DNA of 64,000 nucleotides from JADGHX01 sp037200125. GTDB lineage: Bacteria > Pseudomonadota > Gammaproteobacteria > Steroidobacterales > Steroidobacteraceae. The notes beneath the pieces are model-generated. The model was given only the letters and a program-made list of their open reading frames with translations. It searched no databases and was not told the DNA's origin. Every line of letters begins with the position of its first letter. Within the stretch, counting starts at the first letter, position 1. Position numbers and translations under genes: made by a program. Of this stretch, positions 54,874 to 64,000 are shown in pieces. The stretch spans positions 434,001 through 498,000 of the forward strand of contig JBBCGS010000001.1 in NCBI GenBank assembly GCA_037200125.1, read 5' to 3'.

Positions 54874-55969
54874 GCAGATCGAGGATGAAGTCGCGGAATG
54901 GCTGGCGCGGCGGGACGGCGGACAGTGGTCTGACGACGACGAAGCCGCTCTCCAGCAGTGGATCAGCGACTCCACCGCGCGAAAGGTGGCGTACCTGCGG
55001 CTCAAGTCAACGTGGGACACGGCGGGCCGCCTTCGGGTGCTCCGCGCGGGATCTTCGCCGGCGTCTTCCGGTGACGGCGTGCCGCCACCGGGCGAGTGGC
55101 GGAGCTCGCCATTCTTCACGCAGTCGCCTTCCCGGAATGAAGCGCTCGCGGGTTCGGACACGGGCATGACTTCGGGTGACACAGCGCCTTCGCGCGGTCG
55201 GGGCCGAGATATCGTTGATCCGGCGGCAACTCACGGACGGCGGCGCTCGCGTCTCGCAGCGCTTGCTACGGCGGCTACCGTCGTGTTCGCCATTGTCGCA
55301 GGGGTGGGTGCATACCTCACCTGGAGTGGTGGCGGGGACCGCTACGCCACGCCCATCGGGGGCCTGGCCTCGGTTCCGATGAGTGATGGATCGAATGTCA
55401 CGCTCAACACTGACAGCGTCATCCGCGTAGCGATGACGGAAGGAGAACGCCGCGTGCAGCTCGAGCATGGTGAGGCGTTCTTCGACGTCGCCAAAGATCC
55501 GACGCGTCCGTTCGTAGTGCGCGCCGGCAACAGGCGGATCACTGCGGTGGGCACGAAGTTCTCCGTTCAGCATCTCGGCGGGAACGTCCGTGTGCTCGTC
55601 ACGGAAGGGAAAGTGCGCGTCGATGACGAGACGTCTTCACCGATTCTCGTCGCCGCCGGCAACATGGCTCGCGCGGCCGGTTCCGCTGTCGTGGTCGAGC
55701 GAGCGGCTCCGCCCCGGATGGAAGAGATATTGAGCTGGCGCGACGGTTATCTCCGATTCAGCGACACGCCGCTCGCCGACGCGGTCGCTGAAATAAACCG
55801 CTACAACACCCGAAAAGTATTCATCGACGATCCCCGTCTTGCCGCCGTCCGGATCAGTGGCACGTTCCGGCCGACTCAATACGAGGCCTTCGTGCGTGTT
55901 CTGCATGACGGATTTTCGGTACACGCAGAAAAGGAAGGCGATCGCATTACCCTCACCCAGGAGCAGTAG
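54860..55969 (+). CDS. FecR-type anti-sigma regulator
   Basis: This 369-residue protein has a cytoplasmic N-terminal DUF4880-like helix pair (IEDEVAEWLARRDGGQW), a membrane helix (AALATAATVVFAIVAGVGAY, about 133-152) and a periplasmic FecR domain (ATPIGGLASVPMSDGSNVTL, EHGEAFFDVAKDPTRPFVV) with the C-terminal STN-like tail (LSWRDGYLRFSDTPLADAV). It receives the signal from the TonB receptor through the periplasm and frees the sigma factor. Confidence 0.92.
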   Translation: MESHRQIEDEVAEWLARRDGGQWSDDDEAALQQWISDSTARKVAYLRLKSTWDTAGRLRVLRAGSSPASSGDGVPPPGEWRSSPFFTQSPSRNEALAGSDTGMTSGDTAPSRGRGRDIVDPAATHGRRRSRLAALATAATVVFAIVAGVGAYLTWSGGGDRYATPIGGLASVPMSDGSNVTLNTDSVIRVAMTEGERRVQLEHGEAFFDVAKDPTRPFVVRAGNRRITAVGTKFSVQHLGGNVRVLVTEGKVRVDDETSSPILVAAGNMARAAGSAVVVERAAPPRMEEILSWRDGYLRFSDTPLADAVAEINRYNTRKVFIDDPRLAAVRISGTFRPTQYEAFVRVLHDGFSVHAEKEGDRITLTQEQ

Positions 55970-56085
55970 CGCGCGTATTCACACATCGCTCGCAACTATT
56001 CTCGACAGTAGTGCGGGATTCCATTCCGCTGCTCGTATAACTCTCCGAAGGCTCACACTACTAGAACCATATTCGGGGAGTTGGA

Positions 56086-59000
56086 ATGCTGAAGACGTTC
56101 AAGGCGCGACCCACGCTGGTTGCGCTTGCATGCTCCATGGCGCTTACGTCGCATGCCATGGCGGACGCACCGAAACGCATCGAGATCCCTGCTGGCGATC
56201 TCGTTTCGGCCCTCGAGACGCTCTCCAGGCAAGCGACGGTAGATCTCGTCTTTCGGCCGGACCAGTTGAAGTCCTTTCACACCGAGGGTGTGAGCGGAAC
56301 CTACTCGTCGGAGGACGCCGTCCGTCTGCTCCTCAAAGGCACGCCACTCGAGCTGCGCACCGATTCGCCGTCTGGTGCGATGGTGATCGCCGCGCCGACT
56401 GCTCCGAAATCAACTCCTGTCTCGAAAACGGAGGACGGCGCAAGGTCGCCGTTGCCCCGCTTCCGCATCGCTCAGTCTGACGCTCCAGAGGGCGCGCGCC
56501 CGAGCGAGCAATCGGCCCGCGGCCAATCGGCCGGCAATGACGGGCAGCGGGGTGCGAAGGACGACAGTTCTTCTGTCGCCGAATCGAAGGTAAAGGGCGT
56601 TCCGGAAATCCTGGTCCGCGGCGATCGCACCTTGAATACGGATATCGCCAGAACGCCGGACGATCCACAGCCTTACGTCGTTTTCAATCGGGAGCAGCTC
56701 GAGCGATCCGGCGCCTCTTCGGTGGAGCAGTTCCTGCAGCAGCGGCTGCCAATGAGCACCGGAACCATTAATTTCGGCGGGGTGTCAGGCATCACCTCAC
56801 AGATCAGGCTGCGTGGGTTGAGCGCGACGCAGACGCTGATACTGGTCGACGGCCATCGAATGGCCAGTCCGAGCTACACGGGCTACACCGGCGGTGGTGA
56901 CCTTGGGCAGGCGGATATTTCCGGAATACCGCTGTCGTCCGTGGAACGCATCGAGGTTCTCCCGACCACCGCATCGGGAATCTATGGAGGAAGCGCGACT
57001 GGCGGCGTCATCAACATCGTGCTGCGTCGGTACTACTCCGGCGCGGAAGTAAAGCTGACCTATGGAAACACGTTCGACTCGGATGCGTCGAATCGCAAGG
57101 CCGATCTGACTTTCGGTCAGAGCTTCAACGGCGGCCGTACGAGTGTGCTGTTCAATGCGAGCTACTCGAGCGCCGACGCTCTTCTGCAGGGCGAACGAGA
57201 TTTCCAGCGTCGCGGCCAGAATGCGATGCTGAAGAACAATCCGGGCTATTTCCTGCCGCCGAACCCGCCACCTCTGGCCTCCACGCCGAACATCAGCAGC
57301 ACCAACGGGCAGAACCTGGTTCTCGACAATGGAACTGCGCTGGGCTCGTCGTTCACGTCCGTGCCGGTCGGCTACGCGGGCATCGCCTCGGACGGGGGCG
57401 CGGCATTGCTGGGGCGCGCGGGGGTATATGAGTACGGGCTGCCCGACAGCGCGCAATACGATGTGCGAGGCGGCGGATTACGGCAGGGCCTCTTTTCGCA
57501 GCCTACGGTGAAGTCTGCAGGCGTGGTCTTGCGGCAAGAGATCAATGAGGGCCTGCAGGTGTTTGCGGACCTGTCGGGCTCGTGGCGGGACGGGTCGTTT
57601 CTGACCGGCGGAACCGGCTCGGCCACGAGCTACGTGATTCCCGCCGCGGCGGCCAACAATCCGTTTCTTCAGGACATTCGGGTCACTGTGCCGCTACCGG
57701 GCACCGATTCGGATCTGACGACGGAGTCGAAACAGTATCGCGCGTTGCTGGGTCTCACCAAGCGACTGGCGGGCGAATGGAGTCTGAGCGCGGACTACAC
57801 GTGGGAACGGACGCGCATCATCTATGCGACCGGTCTGGCCGCTCCGGGCTTCGCAACCGCGCTGTCGGCGGGGTCGATCGATGTGCTGAGAGATACCAGT
57901 GAATATCCGATCGATATCGCTCCGTATCAGGTGCTCAACGGGTCCACCAGTCCGTTCGAGTCGACCATGAAAGATGCGAACCTGCGCGTCAGCGGTCCGG
58001 TTGGCCAATTGCCGGGTGGCGCGATCACGGTCTCGGCGGCGGCGGAGTATCGACGCGAAACGACGTCGGACTCGTTCAATATCCTGCCAGCCTACAATCT
58101 TTCGCTCGTGTATCCGAAAGGATGGCAATCGGTAGGCAGCGCATACGTAGAGGCGAGGTTCCCATTCTTCTCGGCAGGCAATGCCCGCCCCGGAGTGCAG
58201 GAGCTCGAGCTGCAAACCGCGGTTCGCAGGGATAAATACGACACCACGGCCGCGCAGCGAATGGACCTGTCCGGCCCCATTCCGGCCACCCTTCCACCTG
58301 TCGTTCACAGCAAGGGCAGTTTCGCATCCACCGATCCGACGATTGCCTTGAAGTGGAAGCCGATTCAGGACGTCGCGATGCGAGTCAGCTACGGAACAGG
58401 ATTCCTGCCGCCGTCCTTGAGCCAGATGTTGCCCACCGTGTCCCCGACGCTGTCGACATTACCCAGTGATCCCTTGCGGGGCGGCACAATAGCCGGTCCT
58501 TTCACAACCATTTCGGGAGGAAACCCGGCGCTGAAGCCCGAGGAGTCCGAAAGCTGGTCCGGCGGGCTCATCCTGACGCCGCGCGTTCTGCCTGGAACGC
58601 GGCTCTCCGTCGACTACACCAGGCTCAAGAAGACCGACAACATCGGTGGCTATCCGGGGAGCTTCCAGGGGATCGTCAACGATGCAACCCTGTTTCCAAA
58701 CCGCGTCGTTCGCGGCCCCAATCTTCCGGGCGACCCCGCCGGGTGGGCCGGGCCGATTATCTCGGTCGACAACTCGTACATGAATCTGGCGACGGCGCAG
58801 CTCGAAGCCATCGACGCACAGCTCGATGTAAATCTGGATACGGCAAGTTACGGCACCTTCGAGATATTCGCGGTGGCGAGCTGGCAATTGAACTACGAGA
58901 CGCAGGTGGCGAAGGGATCGCCTCCAATCGATAGTCTGGGCGTTGGCTATTTCAGCCCGCTGAAATTCAAAGCCAGCACCGGGCTGCAATGGACCTCGAG

Positions 59001-59319
59001 AGAGTGGAAGGTGGGCTGGAACGCCAGCTACTTCGACTCCTACCTGGTCAGCTCGACCCCGTCCTACATTCAGTTGCAAGGCGGAGATGGAACGGTACCC
59101 AGCCAGATCTATCACGATCTGTATGTGAACTACGATTTGGGCCTGGCCGGCGTGGCTTCCAAAGAGTGGTTCGGCAAGACGGAGATCCAGCTCGGCATTC
59201 GGAACGTCTTCAACAAGAAGCCGCCGTTCGATGCGTACAACTATCAGAACGGTTTCTACAGTCAGCTGGGAGACCCAAGACTGGCGTCCTGGTACTTGTC
59301 TCTGACGACAAGGCTCTGA
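56086..59319 (+). CDS. TonB-dependent receptor with STN signalling domain
   Basis: This 1077-residue outer-membrane receptor has a signal peptide (TLVALACSMALTSHAMA). The STN domain (RIEIPAGDLVSALETLSRQA, residues about 30-100) touches FecR. A linker, a plug (DIARTPDDPQPYVVFNREQL; QIRLRGLSATQTLILVDGHR; VERIEVLPTTASGIYGGSAT) and a 22-strand-type barrel follow. It is the regulator of its own sigma factor and probably binds an organic ligand or peptide. Because the next gene is a protease with a signal peptide, import of a peptide or glycan fragment is suggested. Start ATG 56086 has GGGGAG upstream. Confidence 0.93.
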   Translation: MLKTFKARPTLVALACSMALTSHAMADAPKRIEIPAGDLVSALETLSRQATVDLVFRPDQLKSFHTEGVSGTYSSEDAVRLLLKGTPLELRTDSPSGAMVIAAPTAPKSTPVSKTEDGARSPLPRFRIAQSDAPEGARPSEQSARGQSAGNDGQRGAKDDSSSVAESKVKGVPEILVRGDRTLNTDIARTPDDPQPYVVFNREQLERSGASSVEQFLQQRLPMSTGTINFGGVSGITSQIRLRGLSATQTLILVDGHRMASPSYTGYTGGGDLGQADISGIPLSSVERIEVLPTTASGIYGGSATGGVINIVLRRYYSGAEVKLTYGNTFDSDASNRKADLTFGQSFNGGRTSVLFNASYSSADALLQGERDFQRRGQNAMLKNNPGYFLPPNPPPLASTPNISSTNGQNLVLDNGTALGSSFTSVPVGYAGIASDGGAALLGRAGVYEYGLPDSAQYDVRGGGLRQGLFSQPTVKSAGVVLRQEINEGLQVFADLSGSWRDGSFLTGGTGSATSYVIPAAAANNPFLQDIRVTVPLPGTDSDLTTESKQYRALLGLTKRLAGEWSLSADYTWERTRIIYATGLAAPGFATALSAGSIDVLRDTSEYPIDIAPYQVLNGSTSPFESTMKDANLRVSGPVGQLPGGAITVSAAAEYRRETTSDSFNILPAYNLSLVYPKGWQSVGSAYVEARFPFFSAGNARPGVQELELQTAVRRDKYDTTAAQRMDLSGPIPATLPPVVHSKGSFASTDPTIALKWKPIQDVAMRVSYGTGFLPPSLSQMLPTVSPTLSTLPSDPLRGGTIAGPFTTISGGNPALKPEESESWSGGLILTPRVLPGTRLSVDYTRLKKTDNIGGYPGSFQGIVNDATLFPNRVVRGPNLPGDPAGWAGPIISVDNSYMNLATAQLEAIDAQLDVNLDTASYGTFEIFAVASWQLNYETQVAKGSPPIDSLGVGYFSPLKFKASTGLQWTSREWKVGWNASYFDSYLVSSTPSYIQLQGGDGTVPSQIYHDLYVNYDLGLAGVASKEWFGKTEIQLGIRNVFNKKPPFDAYNYQNGFYSQLGDPRLASWYLSLTTRL

Positions 59320-59449
59320 ATCTGCCAGCAAAGCGGGACGCCTCGTCAGAGGCGTCCCGTTCAAGACGCCTCATTTACAAAGCGCGCACGAGCGACACCT
59401 GTTGGTCACGTCGCGGCGTGCGTGCGCGGACGAAAAGTGGAGAAACGGG

Positions 59450-62400
59450 ATGAGCATGAAAGCAACGGCATATTCGCTTCGCACGCTGACTCTGCTGTCT
59501 CTGTGCACGACGTCGCTATATGCGGCGCCGGTTACGTCAGCGCCAGGCTTCTCGGCAAAGGACCGTACGCTGCTGGCGGAATATCGCGTTCTCGAGCGGC
59601 CAGTGCCGCTCATCATGGCTGTACAGCCGGAGGCGATCGATGACGTGGTGACGCAGCTCACCGGAATCGGCGCGGAGATCCTCGATGTGCGGCGGGGCGT
59701 TGGATACATGTTCGCGAAAGTGCCGCTCGATAACGTGAGCAAGGTACCAGGTGTTCGGGGCCTGGTGGCACTGCAGGTGGGTGTCAACCCTGTTCGTGCG
59801 GAAATGAGCAATGTGGATCCGCAGGTCAAACAAAATCCCGCCGAGCCTTATGCGGCCGGCCTCGGTGTTCCACCCACGCGAGATCTGGCACGTAACAATC
59901 CTTACACTGCGGAAGAAGCGACGCAGGCTCTCACCTTCAAGTCGAAGCATCCCGACTTCGATGGACGGGGCGTCACGATCGGCCTCGTTGAACGGATGCC
60001 GCTGAACATGTCATCGCTGACAGGCGCGCTGGATATTTCGGGTGCGCCTCTGCCGAAGTTCAGATTCTTCAATGTCACCCAACCCGCTGGCGCGGACCCT
60101 TCGGTATCGGACTCGCCCAGCACCTGGCAGATGACCGACATCGTGGCCACGGATTCCACCGGCGCATTTACCTGGCAGGGAAAGAAGTACCAGCTGCCGC
60201 GCACAGAGCAGGCCAACGCTGGTACGTGGCGCATCTGCCGACGACTGGGCGGAAACTCGATCGGAGCGCTGGATGCTTCGTATGAGCTCCTGTGGTTGGC
60301 GGAGAGACAACAGGTCTGGGTACTTCCTACGTCGTCGGGAACGGACTTCTCGAATGGGAAGATCGTGGATCTGACGAATCCCGTTGCATGGACTGTGGTG
60401 GGCGATGAGAAGACAGGGGACGTGCTCGTCGTGAATGTGGACAGAGAGCGGCACTGGCTCAGCATCCTCTCCGCCGGCTCTTCCCATGGAGCCATGGTGG
60501 CAAGTGTCATGGCCGGCTCACATCTGCTCGGAAGCAAGGCCGATGGCGTATCTCCCGCGTCGCAGCTCGCAGTGGCCTACAGCAAGCGCGGCAGCTACGC
60601 TCCGGGACTATATGGATACGACAGATTGCTTACGGTCATTGAAGACTCGCGGGTCGATGTGGCTCAAGCGTCGATGGCCTTCGGAGACACCGTTGGACTG
60701 GGCGGTCTCGCGCCCCAGGCATGGTTGGCAAATCATGCCGTGGAAAAGAGCGGCAAGCCGATCGTCATGGCGGCCGACAACTCCGGCGGGCAGCTCTTTG
60801 GCGGAATGACTGCCTTCTCTGGCGCGGAGAAGGTGTTCGCCGTGGGGGCCTACACTCCGCCCGAGACGTGGCGGGTCAACATGGGGTTTACGCCGAGTCG
60901 GGATGAGCCGACCGGCTATTCGAGCTACGGGCCGGCAAAGGACGGCGGATTGAAGCCGGATTTTCTGGCGCTGACAGGAACCCTGGCCGAGTTCGGCTTC
61001 GGCTACGGAACCGACATGGGCAAGGATGCGTCGTGGCACTGGAAGGACATTCCGGGCCACGAGGGCTATGGAGTATCTGGCGGAACATCAGCGTCCGCTC
61101 CCAATGGCGCCGGTCTCATCGCGTTGCTGGTCAGCGCAGCCCGGCAATCACGCATTCCCTATGACGCGGATAGGCTGCGTGCAGCCATCGCGACCACATC
61201 GAAGTTCCTCAAAGGTGTCGAAGCCCGTGCGCAGGGGCATGGCCTCATGCAGGTGAACGATGCGTGGGCGGCATTGCAAAGAGCGAAGCGTTGGACGCCC
61301 CCAGCGATCAGTGTCGCGGCACCCCTGGTTGAAGCGGAATCGAGACCAGAGGGGCCCGTACGCACTACGGGACGGGGGCTGCTCGAATTGTCTGGTTGGC
61401 ATCCGGGAGAGTCGGGACATCGGAATATCACGCTCACACGCACGGCAGGCGACGTTGGCAACGTGAGATACCAGCTCCGCTGGAAGTCGAATACGAAGGC
61501 GTTTGGCAGCAAGAGCCGTAGTGTCGTGTTGCCTTTGGGGCAGAGCGTTAGTCTTCCCGTGGATATTTCGGTTGGGCCGTCGGGCTCCTACAGCGCGATC
61601 ATGGATCTGGTGGACAGCCGTGTGAATCTCGTCGCGGGCAGCGTGATGCTCACCGTGATGGTGGCGGATCCTCTCCCGGCGGACGGGAAACCTCTCGAGT
61701 ACAAGGCCGAATCACCCCAGCCTGGAAACACGCTCTTCTACGTGGATGTCCCCCGAGGACTGAAGGATATGTCTGTCTTCATTCAGAAGGGTGACGGCAG
61801 GTCATTGTGGATAGCTCAGGATCCCACGGGCCGGAGAATGCCGTTCGAGCTGTTCCGGTACGGATCGGAGAACTACAAGGGCGTAAACGATCTCGTCAGC
61901 AAGAAGGAGCTGCGACTCGATCATCACGATCCGCTCCCCGGTGTGTGGCAGTTCTGGTTGAGCAACATGGTTCCCTCCAAACTGTCCGACATGCAGGCGG
62001 TAAAGAACTGGAGCAGGCCTCAGCCGGTGAGCGTGAGCATACGGGGCTGGGATATCCATTCGACTGTGACTTCTCGGAAGCTTGCGCAGAAGCCGGCTGC
62101 GGAAGTCGTTTTTGAGAGTAATCGGCTGGCAGGTGATCCGACCGTCGTAAAAGCTGTCGGTGTGGGTGCCACACGCGTCAAACGAGTGAAGCTGGTTCCG
62201 GGTCTGACGCCAACGATCCTCGACGTGACGATCGAGAAGGGCACGCAGAAGTTCTCCGTGCAAATCCGCCGGCTGGGTTCTCAGGGCCGGGTCGGGCTGT
62301 ATGTCTTCAAGGTTCCGGGAGACGAACAGCGAAAGCAGTCCACGCTCATCGGCGACTGGACTGCGCTCGCCGACTACGACTCCTCGTTCCAGCCCACCAA

Positions 62401-62710
62401 GAACTTCACGCTGGCCGATCCTGTGCCGGGTGAATATCGGGTGGTGCTCGATCCTCTCGACGTGCCGGAGGAGGGTGTGGAAGTCGAGTACCGGGATACG
62501 ATCTATCAGTCAGGCTACGGATCCGTGACCGCCGTTGATTCGAGCGGTGCATCGAGTTCCACCAAGGCGATGTTCTCGGCAACCACGCATGGCAAGCCGC
62601 CTGAAGGTCGCGAGTTGGTTGGAGAAGCTGGCTTGTTCGAACGAGCGCAGAACGGGCAGGAAGTGCTGCTCGACACCGCGACCTGGCCCGTTGACCAGAG
62701 CGCTCAATGA
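59450..62710 (+). CDS. S8-type serine peptidase with long C-terminal region
   Basis: The protein is about 1086 residues. It has a signal peptide (RTLTLLSLCTTSLYAAPVTS). Catalytic motifs: His in SSHGAMVASVMAGS (about residue 345), Ser in GGTSASAPNGAG (about 545). The expected Asp motif reads VTIGLVERMP (about 174), so the Asp position may be Glu, or the true Asp lies nearby (DFDGRGV). The C-terminal ~450 residues have beta-domains of the kind seen in tripeptidyl-peptidase-II-like S8 proteins. It follows the receptor gene, so it may process the ligand. Start at ATG 59450; another in frame at 59402 is less likely. Confidence 0.8.
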   Translation: MSMKATAYSLRTLTLLSLCTTSLYAAPVTSAPGFSAKDRTLLAEYRVLERPVPLIMAVQPEAIDDVVTQLTGIGAEILDVRRGVGYMFAKVPLDNVSKVPGVRGLVALQVGVNPVRAEMSNVDPQVKQNPAEPYAAGLGVPPTRDLARNNPYTAEEATQALTFKSKHPDFDGRGVTIGLVERMPLNMSSLTGALDISGAPLPKFRFFNVTQPAGADPSVSDSPSTWQMTDIVATDSTGAFTWQGKKYQLPRTEQANAGTWRICRRLGGNSIGALDASYELLWLAERQQVWVLPTSSGTDFSNGKIVDLTNPVAWTVVGDEKTGDVLVVNVDRERHWLSILSAGSSHGAMVASVMAGSHLLGSKADGVSPASQLAVAYSKRGSYAPGLYGYDRLLTVIEDSRVDVAQASMAFGDTVGLGGLAPQAWLANHAVEKSGKPIVMAADNSGGQLFGGMTAFSGAEKVFAVGAYTPPETWRVNMGFTPSRDEPTGYSSYGPAKDGGLKPDFLALTGTLAEFGFGYGTDMGKDASWHWKDIPGHEGYGVSGGTSASAPNGAGLIALLVSAARQSRIPYDADRLRAAIATTSKFLKGVEARAQGHGLMQVNDAWAALQRAKRWTPPAISVAAPLVEAESRPEGPVRTTGRGLLELSGWHPGESGHRNITLTRTAGDVGNVRYQLRWKSNTKAFGSKSRSVVLPLGQSVSLPVDISVGPSGSYSAIMDLVDSRVNLVAGSVMLTVMVADPLPADGKPLEYKAESPQPGNTLFYVDVPRGLKDMSVFIQKGDGRSLWIAQDPTGRRMPFELFRYGSENYKGVNDLVSKKELRLDHHDPLPGVWQFWLSNMVPSKLSDMQAVKNWSRPQPVSVSIRGWDIHSTVTSRKLAQKPAAEVVFESNRLAGDPTVVKAVGVGATRVKRVKLVPGLTPTILDVTIEKGTQKFSVQIRRLGSQGRVGLYVFKVPGDEQRKQSTLIGDWTALADYDSSFQPTKNFTLADPVPGEYRVVLDPLDVPEEGVEVEYRDTIYQSGYGSVTAVDSSGASSSTKAMFSATTHGKPPEGRELVGEAGLFERAQNGQEVLLDTATWPVDQSAQ

Positions 62711-62816
62711 GAATCAGGTTTGAAGGCACGTTCGGTGCAGCCGATAGCGCTGTGCGGGTGATTGGGCGCCGCATTCATTCGATCGAGCTGATAGCCGCGT
62801 CGACGGGGAAATCCAG

Positions 62817-63557
62817 ATGAAGGTGTGTCGAAGGGCGTGGCATGCGATGGCAGCCTCGCTGCTGTTGGTGAGTACGGCGTGGGGACAGCAGCTGGAGAGC
62901 ACGCCGCGCCCCGCTGGTGAGCTGCGTCCGCCTTACCTAGACAAGAGTATCGTTGACTTTCATCAACTTCTCGCAGGCCCCCCGGCCATAGACTCGATTC
63001 TGGATCAGGCAGATCGGCGTGCGATTGACGAATTTCAGGGTGTCGACGAGTCCCGCTGGCATGTTGCCGAAGCTGACGATCGTCTGGTGTATCCTCGCTT
63101 CGAGGCTGCCTTCGGCGGACACATTGATCGACAGAAGTCGCCGGCATTGGTGGCTCTGCTCAATCGCGCTATTCGCGACGTGAGTGCAACGACGTTCGCC
63201 GCGAAGAGTCAATTCTCTCGTCCTCGTCCGTTTCAGCGCATGCAACTCAAGCGCGTATGTGGTGAGCCGGTGCCCCCGAAGCCCGAGCCACATCCCACCA
63301 GCGGCTCTTCCTATCCTTCGGGCCACAGCGCATACGGTTGGGCGGTGGCGATGATTCTGGCGCGCGTCGCACCGGATCGCGCGGCGGCGCTCATGGCTCG
63401 CGCAGCGGAATACGCCGAAAGCCGGCTGATCTGTGGCGTGCACTTCCCATCGGACGTATACGCCGGTCAGGCCGTTGCGGCGGCCGTTGTGAGTCGCCTC
63501 GATGCGTCGGCGGAATTCCAATCCGACCTCGACCGCGTACGGGCGGAGCTCAAGTAG
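62817..63557 (+). CDS. PAP2-type acid phosphatase, class A like
   Basis: This 246-residue exported protein has a signal peptide (AMAASLLLVSTAWGQQ) and the phosphatase motifs KSQFSRPRP (K-x6-RP), SSYPSGHSAYG (PSGH) and AESRLICGVHFPSDVY (SR-x5-H-x3-D). It would remove phosphate from small organic phosphates in the periplasm. It starts about 107 bases after the peptidase stop. Confidence 0.9.
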   Translation: MKVCRRAWHAMAASLLLVSTAWGQQLESTPRPAGELRPPYLDKSIVDFHQLLAGPPAIDSILDQADRRAIDEFQGVDESRWHVAEADDRLVYPRFEAAFGGHIDRQKSPALVALLNRAIRDVSATTFAAKSQFSRPRPFQRMQLKRVCGEPVPPKPEPHPTSGSSYPSGHSAYGWAVAMILARVAPDRAAALMARAAEYAESRLICGVHFPSDVYAGQAVAAAVVSRLDASAEFQSDLDRVRAELK

Positions 63558-63591
63558 CGATGGCCGGAGCTCGTTCCAGGGCAGAGCGAAG

Positions 63592-64000
63592 TTGCTGAGG
63601 GGGCGCGCGTGTCAGACAGGTCTCTGGTTGGCCTGCGCCGTTGCATTCGCTGCCCTGGTCGGGATAGCCCAGGAATCCCACGCCGCCGAGGCCCTCGTCC
63701 TTCTCAATGCGAATGTCTACACGGCGTGGGATCGACAGCCGCGCGCTGAAGCGCTGATTGCCAAAGAGGGCCGCATCACTTACGTCGGCACCAGCGCCGC
63801 AGCCCGGCGGCTCGCCCCCAAGGGCGCGAAGGTGATTGACCTCCGCGGTCGCACGGTCCTTCCGGGCCTCACCGATGCCCACGCGCACCTGGCAGGCATC
63901 GGCTCTCGCGAGCTGTCTTTCAATCTCGAGGGCACAACCGGAATTGACGATCTCCAGAACCGTCTGCGCAGTCGAGTGGCTGACACGTTACGCAGCGCGG
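63592..64000 (+). CDS. Amidohydrolase, truncated by window edge
   Basis: From TTG 63592 the frame reads LLRGRACQTGLWLACAVAFA, then ALVGIAQESHAAEALVLLNA, a signal peptide, then the amidohydrolase beginning (NVYTAWDRQPRAEALIAKEG, TVLPGLTDAHAHLAGIG) with the HxH metal motif DAHAHL. It runs off the right edge without a stop. It is of the imidazolonepropionase/amidohydrolase-1 type. The start is uncertain; ATG 63560 is out of frame. It probably cleaves amide bonds of the imported material outside the cytoplasm. Confidence 0.75.
   Translation, partial: MLRGRACQTGLWLACAVAFAALVGIAQESHAAEALVLLNANVYTAWDRQPRAEALIAKEGRITYVGTSAAARRLAPKGAKVIDLRGRTVLPGLTDAHAHLAGIGSRELSFNLEGTTGIDDLQNRLRSRVADTLRSA

Noticed and set aside
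1..64000. CRISPR array, rRNA or complete tRNA genes
   Set aside because: No regularly spaced repeat array, no rRNA-like stretch, and no full cloverleaf could be drawn. Only T-loop-like words were seen.

Overview
Organism and overall character. The window is high-GC DNA from a Gram-negative bacterium. It encodes a TonB-dependent receptor with an N-terminal STN domain, an ECF sigma/FecR pair, a lipoprotein with a standard lipobox, and a MacB-type efflux system. The mix of FecI/FecR/TonB signalling, many toxin-antitoxin pairs and a small biosynthetic cluster suits a gammaproteobacterium of the Xanthomonadales/Steroidobacter kind. That placement is inference from gene content, not from a marker gene. 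I see no rRNA, no complete tRNA and no CRISPR array.

Layout. 0-4 kb: an ImmA/IrrE-type peptidase end, then an excisionase and tyrosine integrase module whose integrase is split by a 1350-bp IS3-family element with a 3-bp target duplication. 4.8-11 kb: a primase-polymerase/SF2 helicase fusion, a convergent 2OG-Fe(II) oxygenase protein, an unknown gene and a frameshifted phosphoribosyltransferase. 11.1-18.9 kb: a segment bounded by a 28-bp direct repeat. It holds a broken membrane protein gene, a VapBC pair, a graveyard of excisionase, integrase, AbiEi, Phd and nucleotidyltransferase fragments, and an intact three-gene operon of unknown function (small basic protein, AAA ATPase, membrane-anchored exported protein). 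19-26 kb: an Ig-domain lipoprotein, a Phd/VapC pair, and a SNF2 helicase with a SWIM zinc-finger partner. 26-28 kb: the remnant of a PQQ dehydrogenase and an orphan ParB-like gene.

28.5-47.8 kb is a compact non-canonical biosynthetic cluster. It has a free-standing carrier protein, condensation domain with docking region, second carrier protein, adenylate-forming ligase, haem-oxygenase-like diiron oxidase, SbnA/CysK-like PLP enzyme, GNAT, GT1 glycosyltransferase, amidohydrolase and two alpha/beta hydrolases with Cys at the nucleophile elbow. A LuxR regulator, two MFS transporters and a MacB-like efflux set accompany them. It looks able to build, decorate, export and regulate a small acyl/aminoacyl product, but no amino-acid adenylation domain is visible in the window.

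48-54 kb: a second accessory stretch with a frameshifted DUF6880-like gene, VapBC, an Xre/RES pair and ParDE. 54.3-64 kb: an ordered sigma factor, FecR, TonB receptor, S8 peptidase, PAP2 phosphatase and amidohydrolase locus, probably a substrate-induced outer-membrane uptake and processing system.

Two things cut across the window. A dispersed intergenic repeat (four copies, all in the same orientation, near 4.5, 26.3, 48.0 and 53.1 kb) marks the junctions between accessory modules. At least seven genes are broken by single-base indels, several in homopolymers, so either the island is decaying or the consensus has indel errors.
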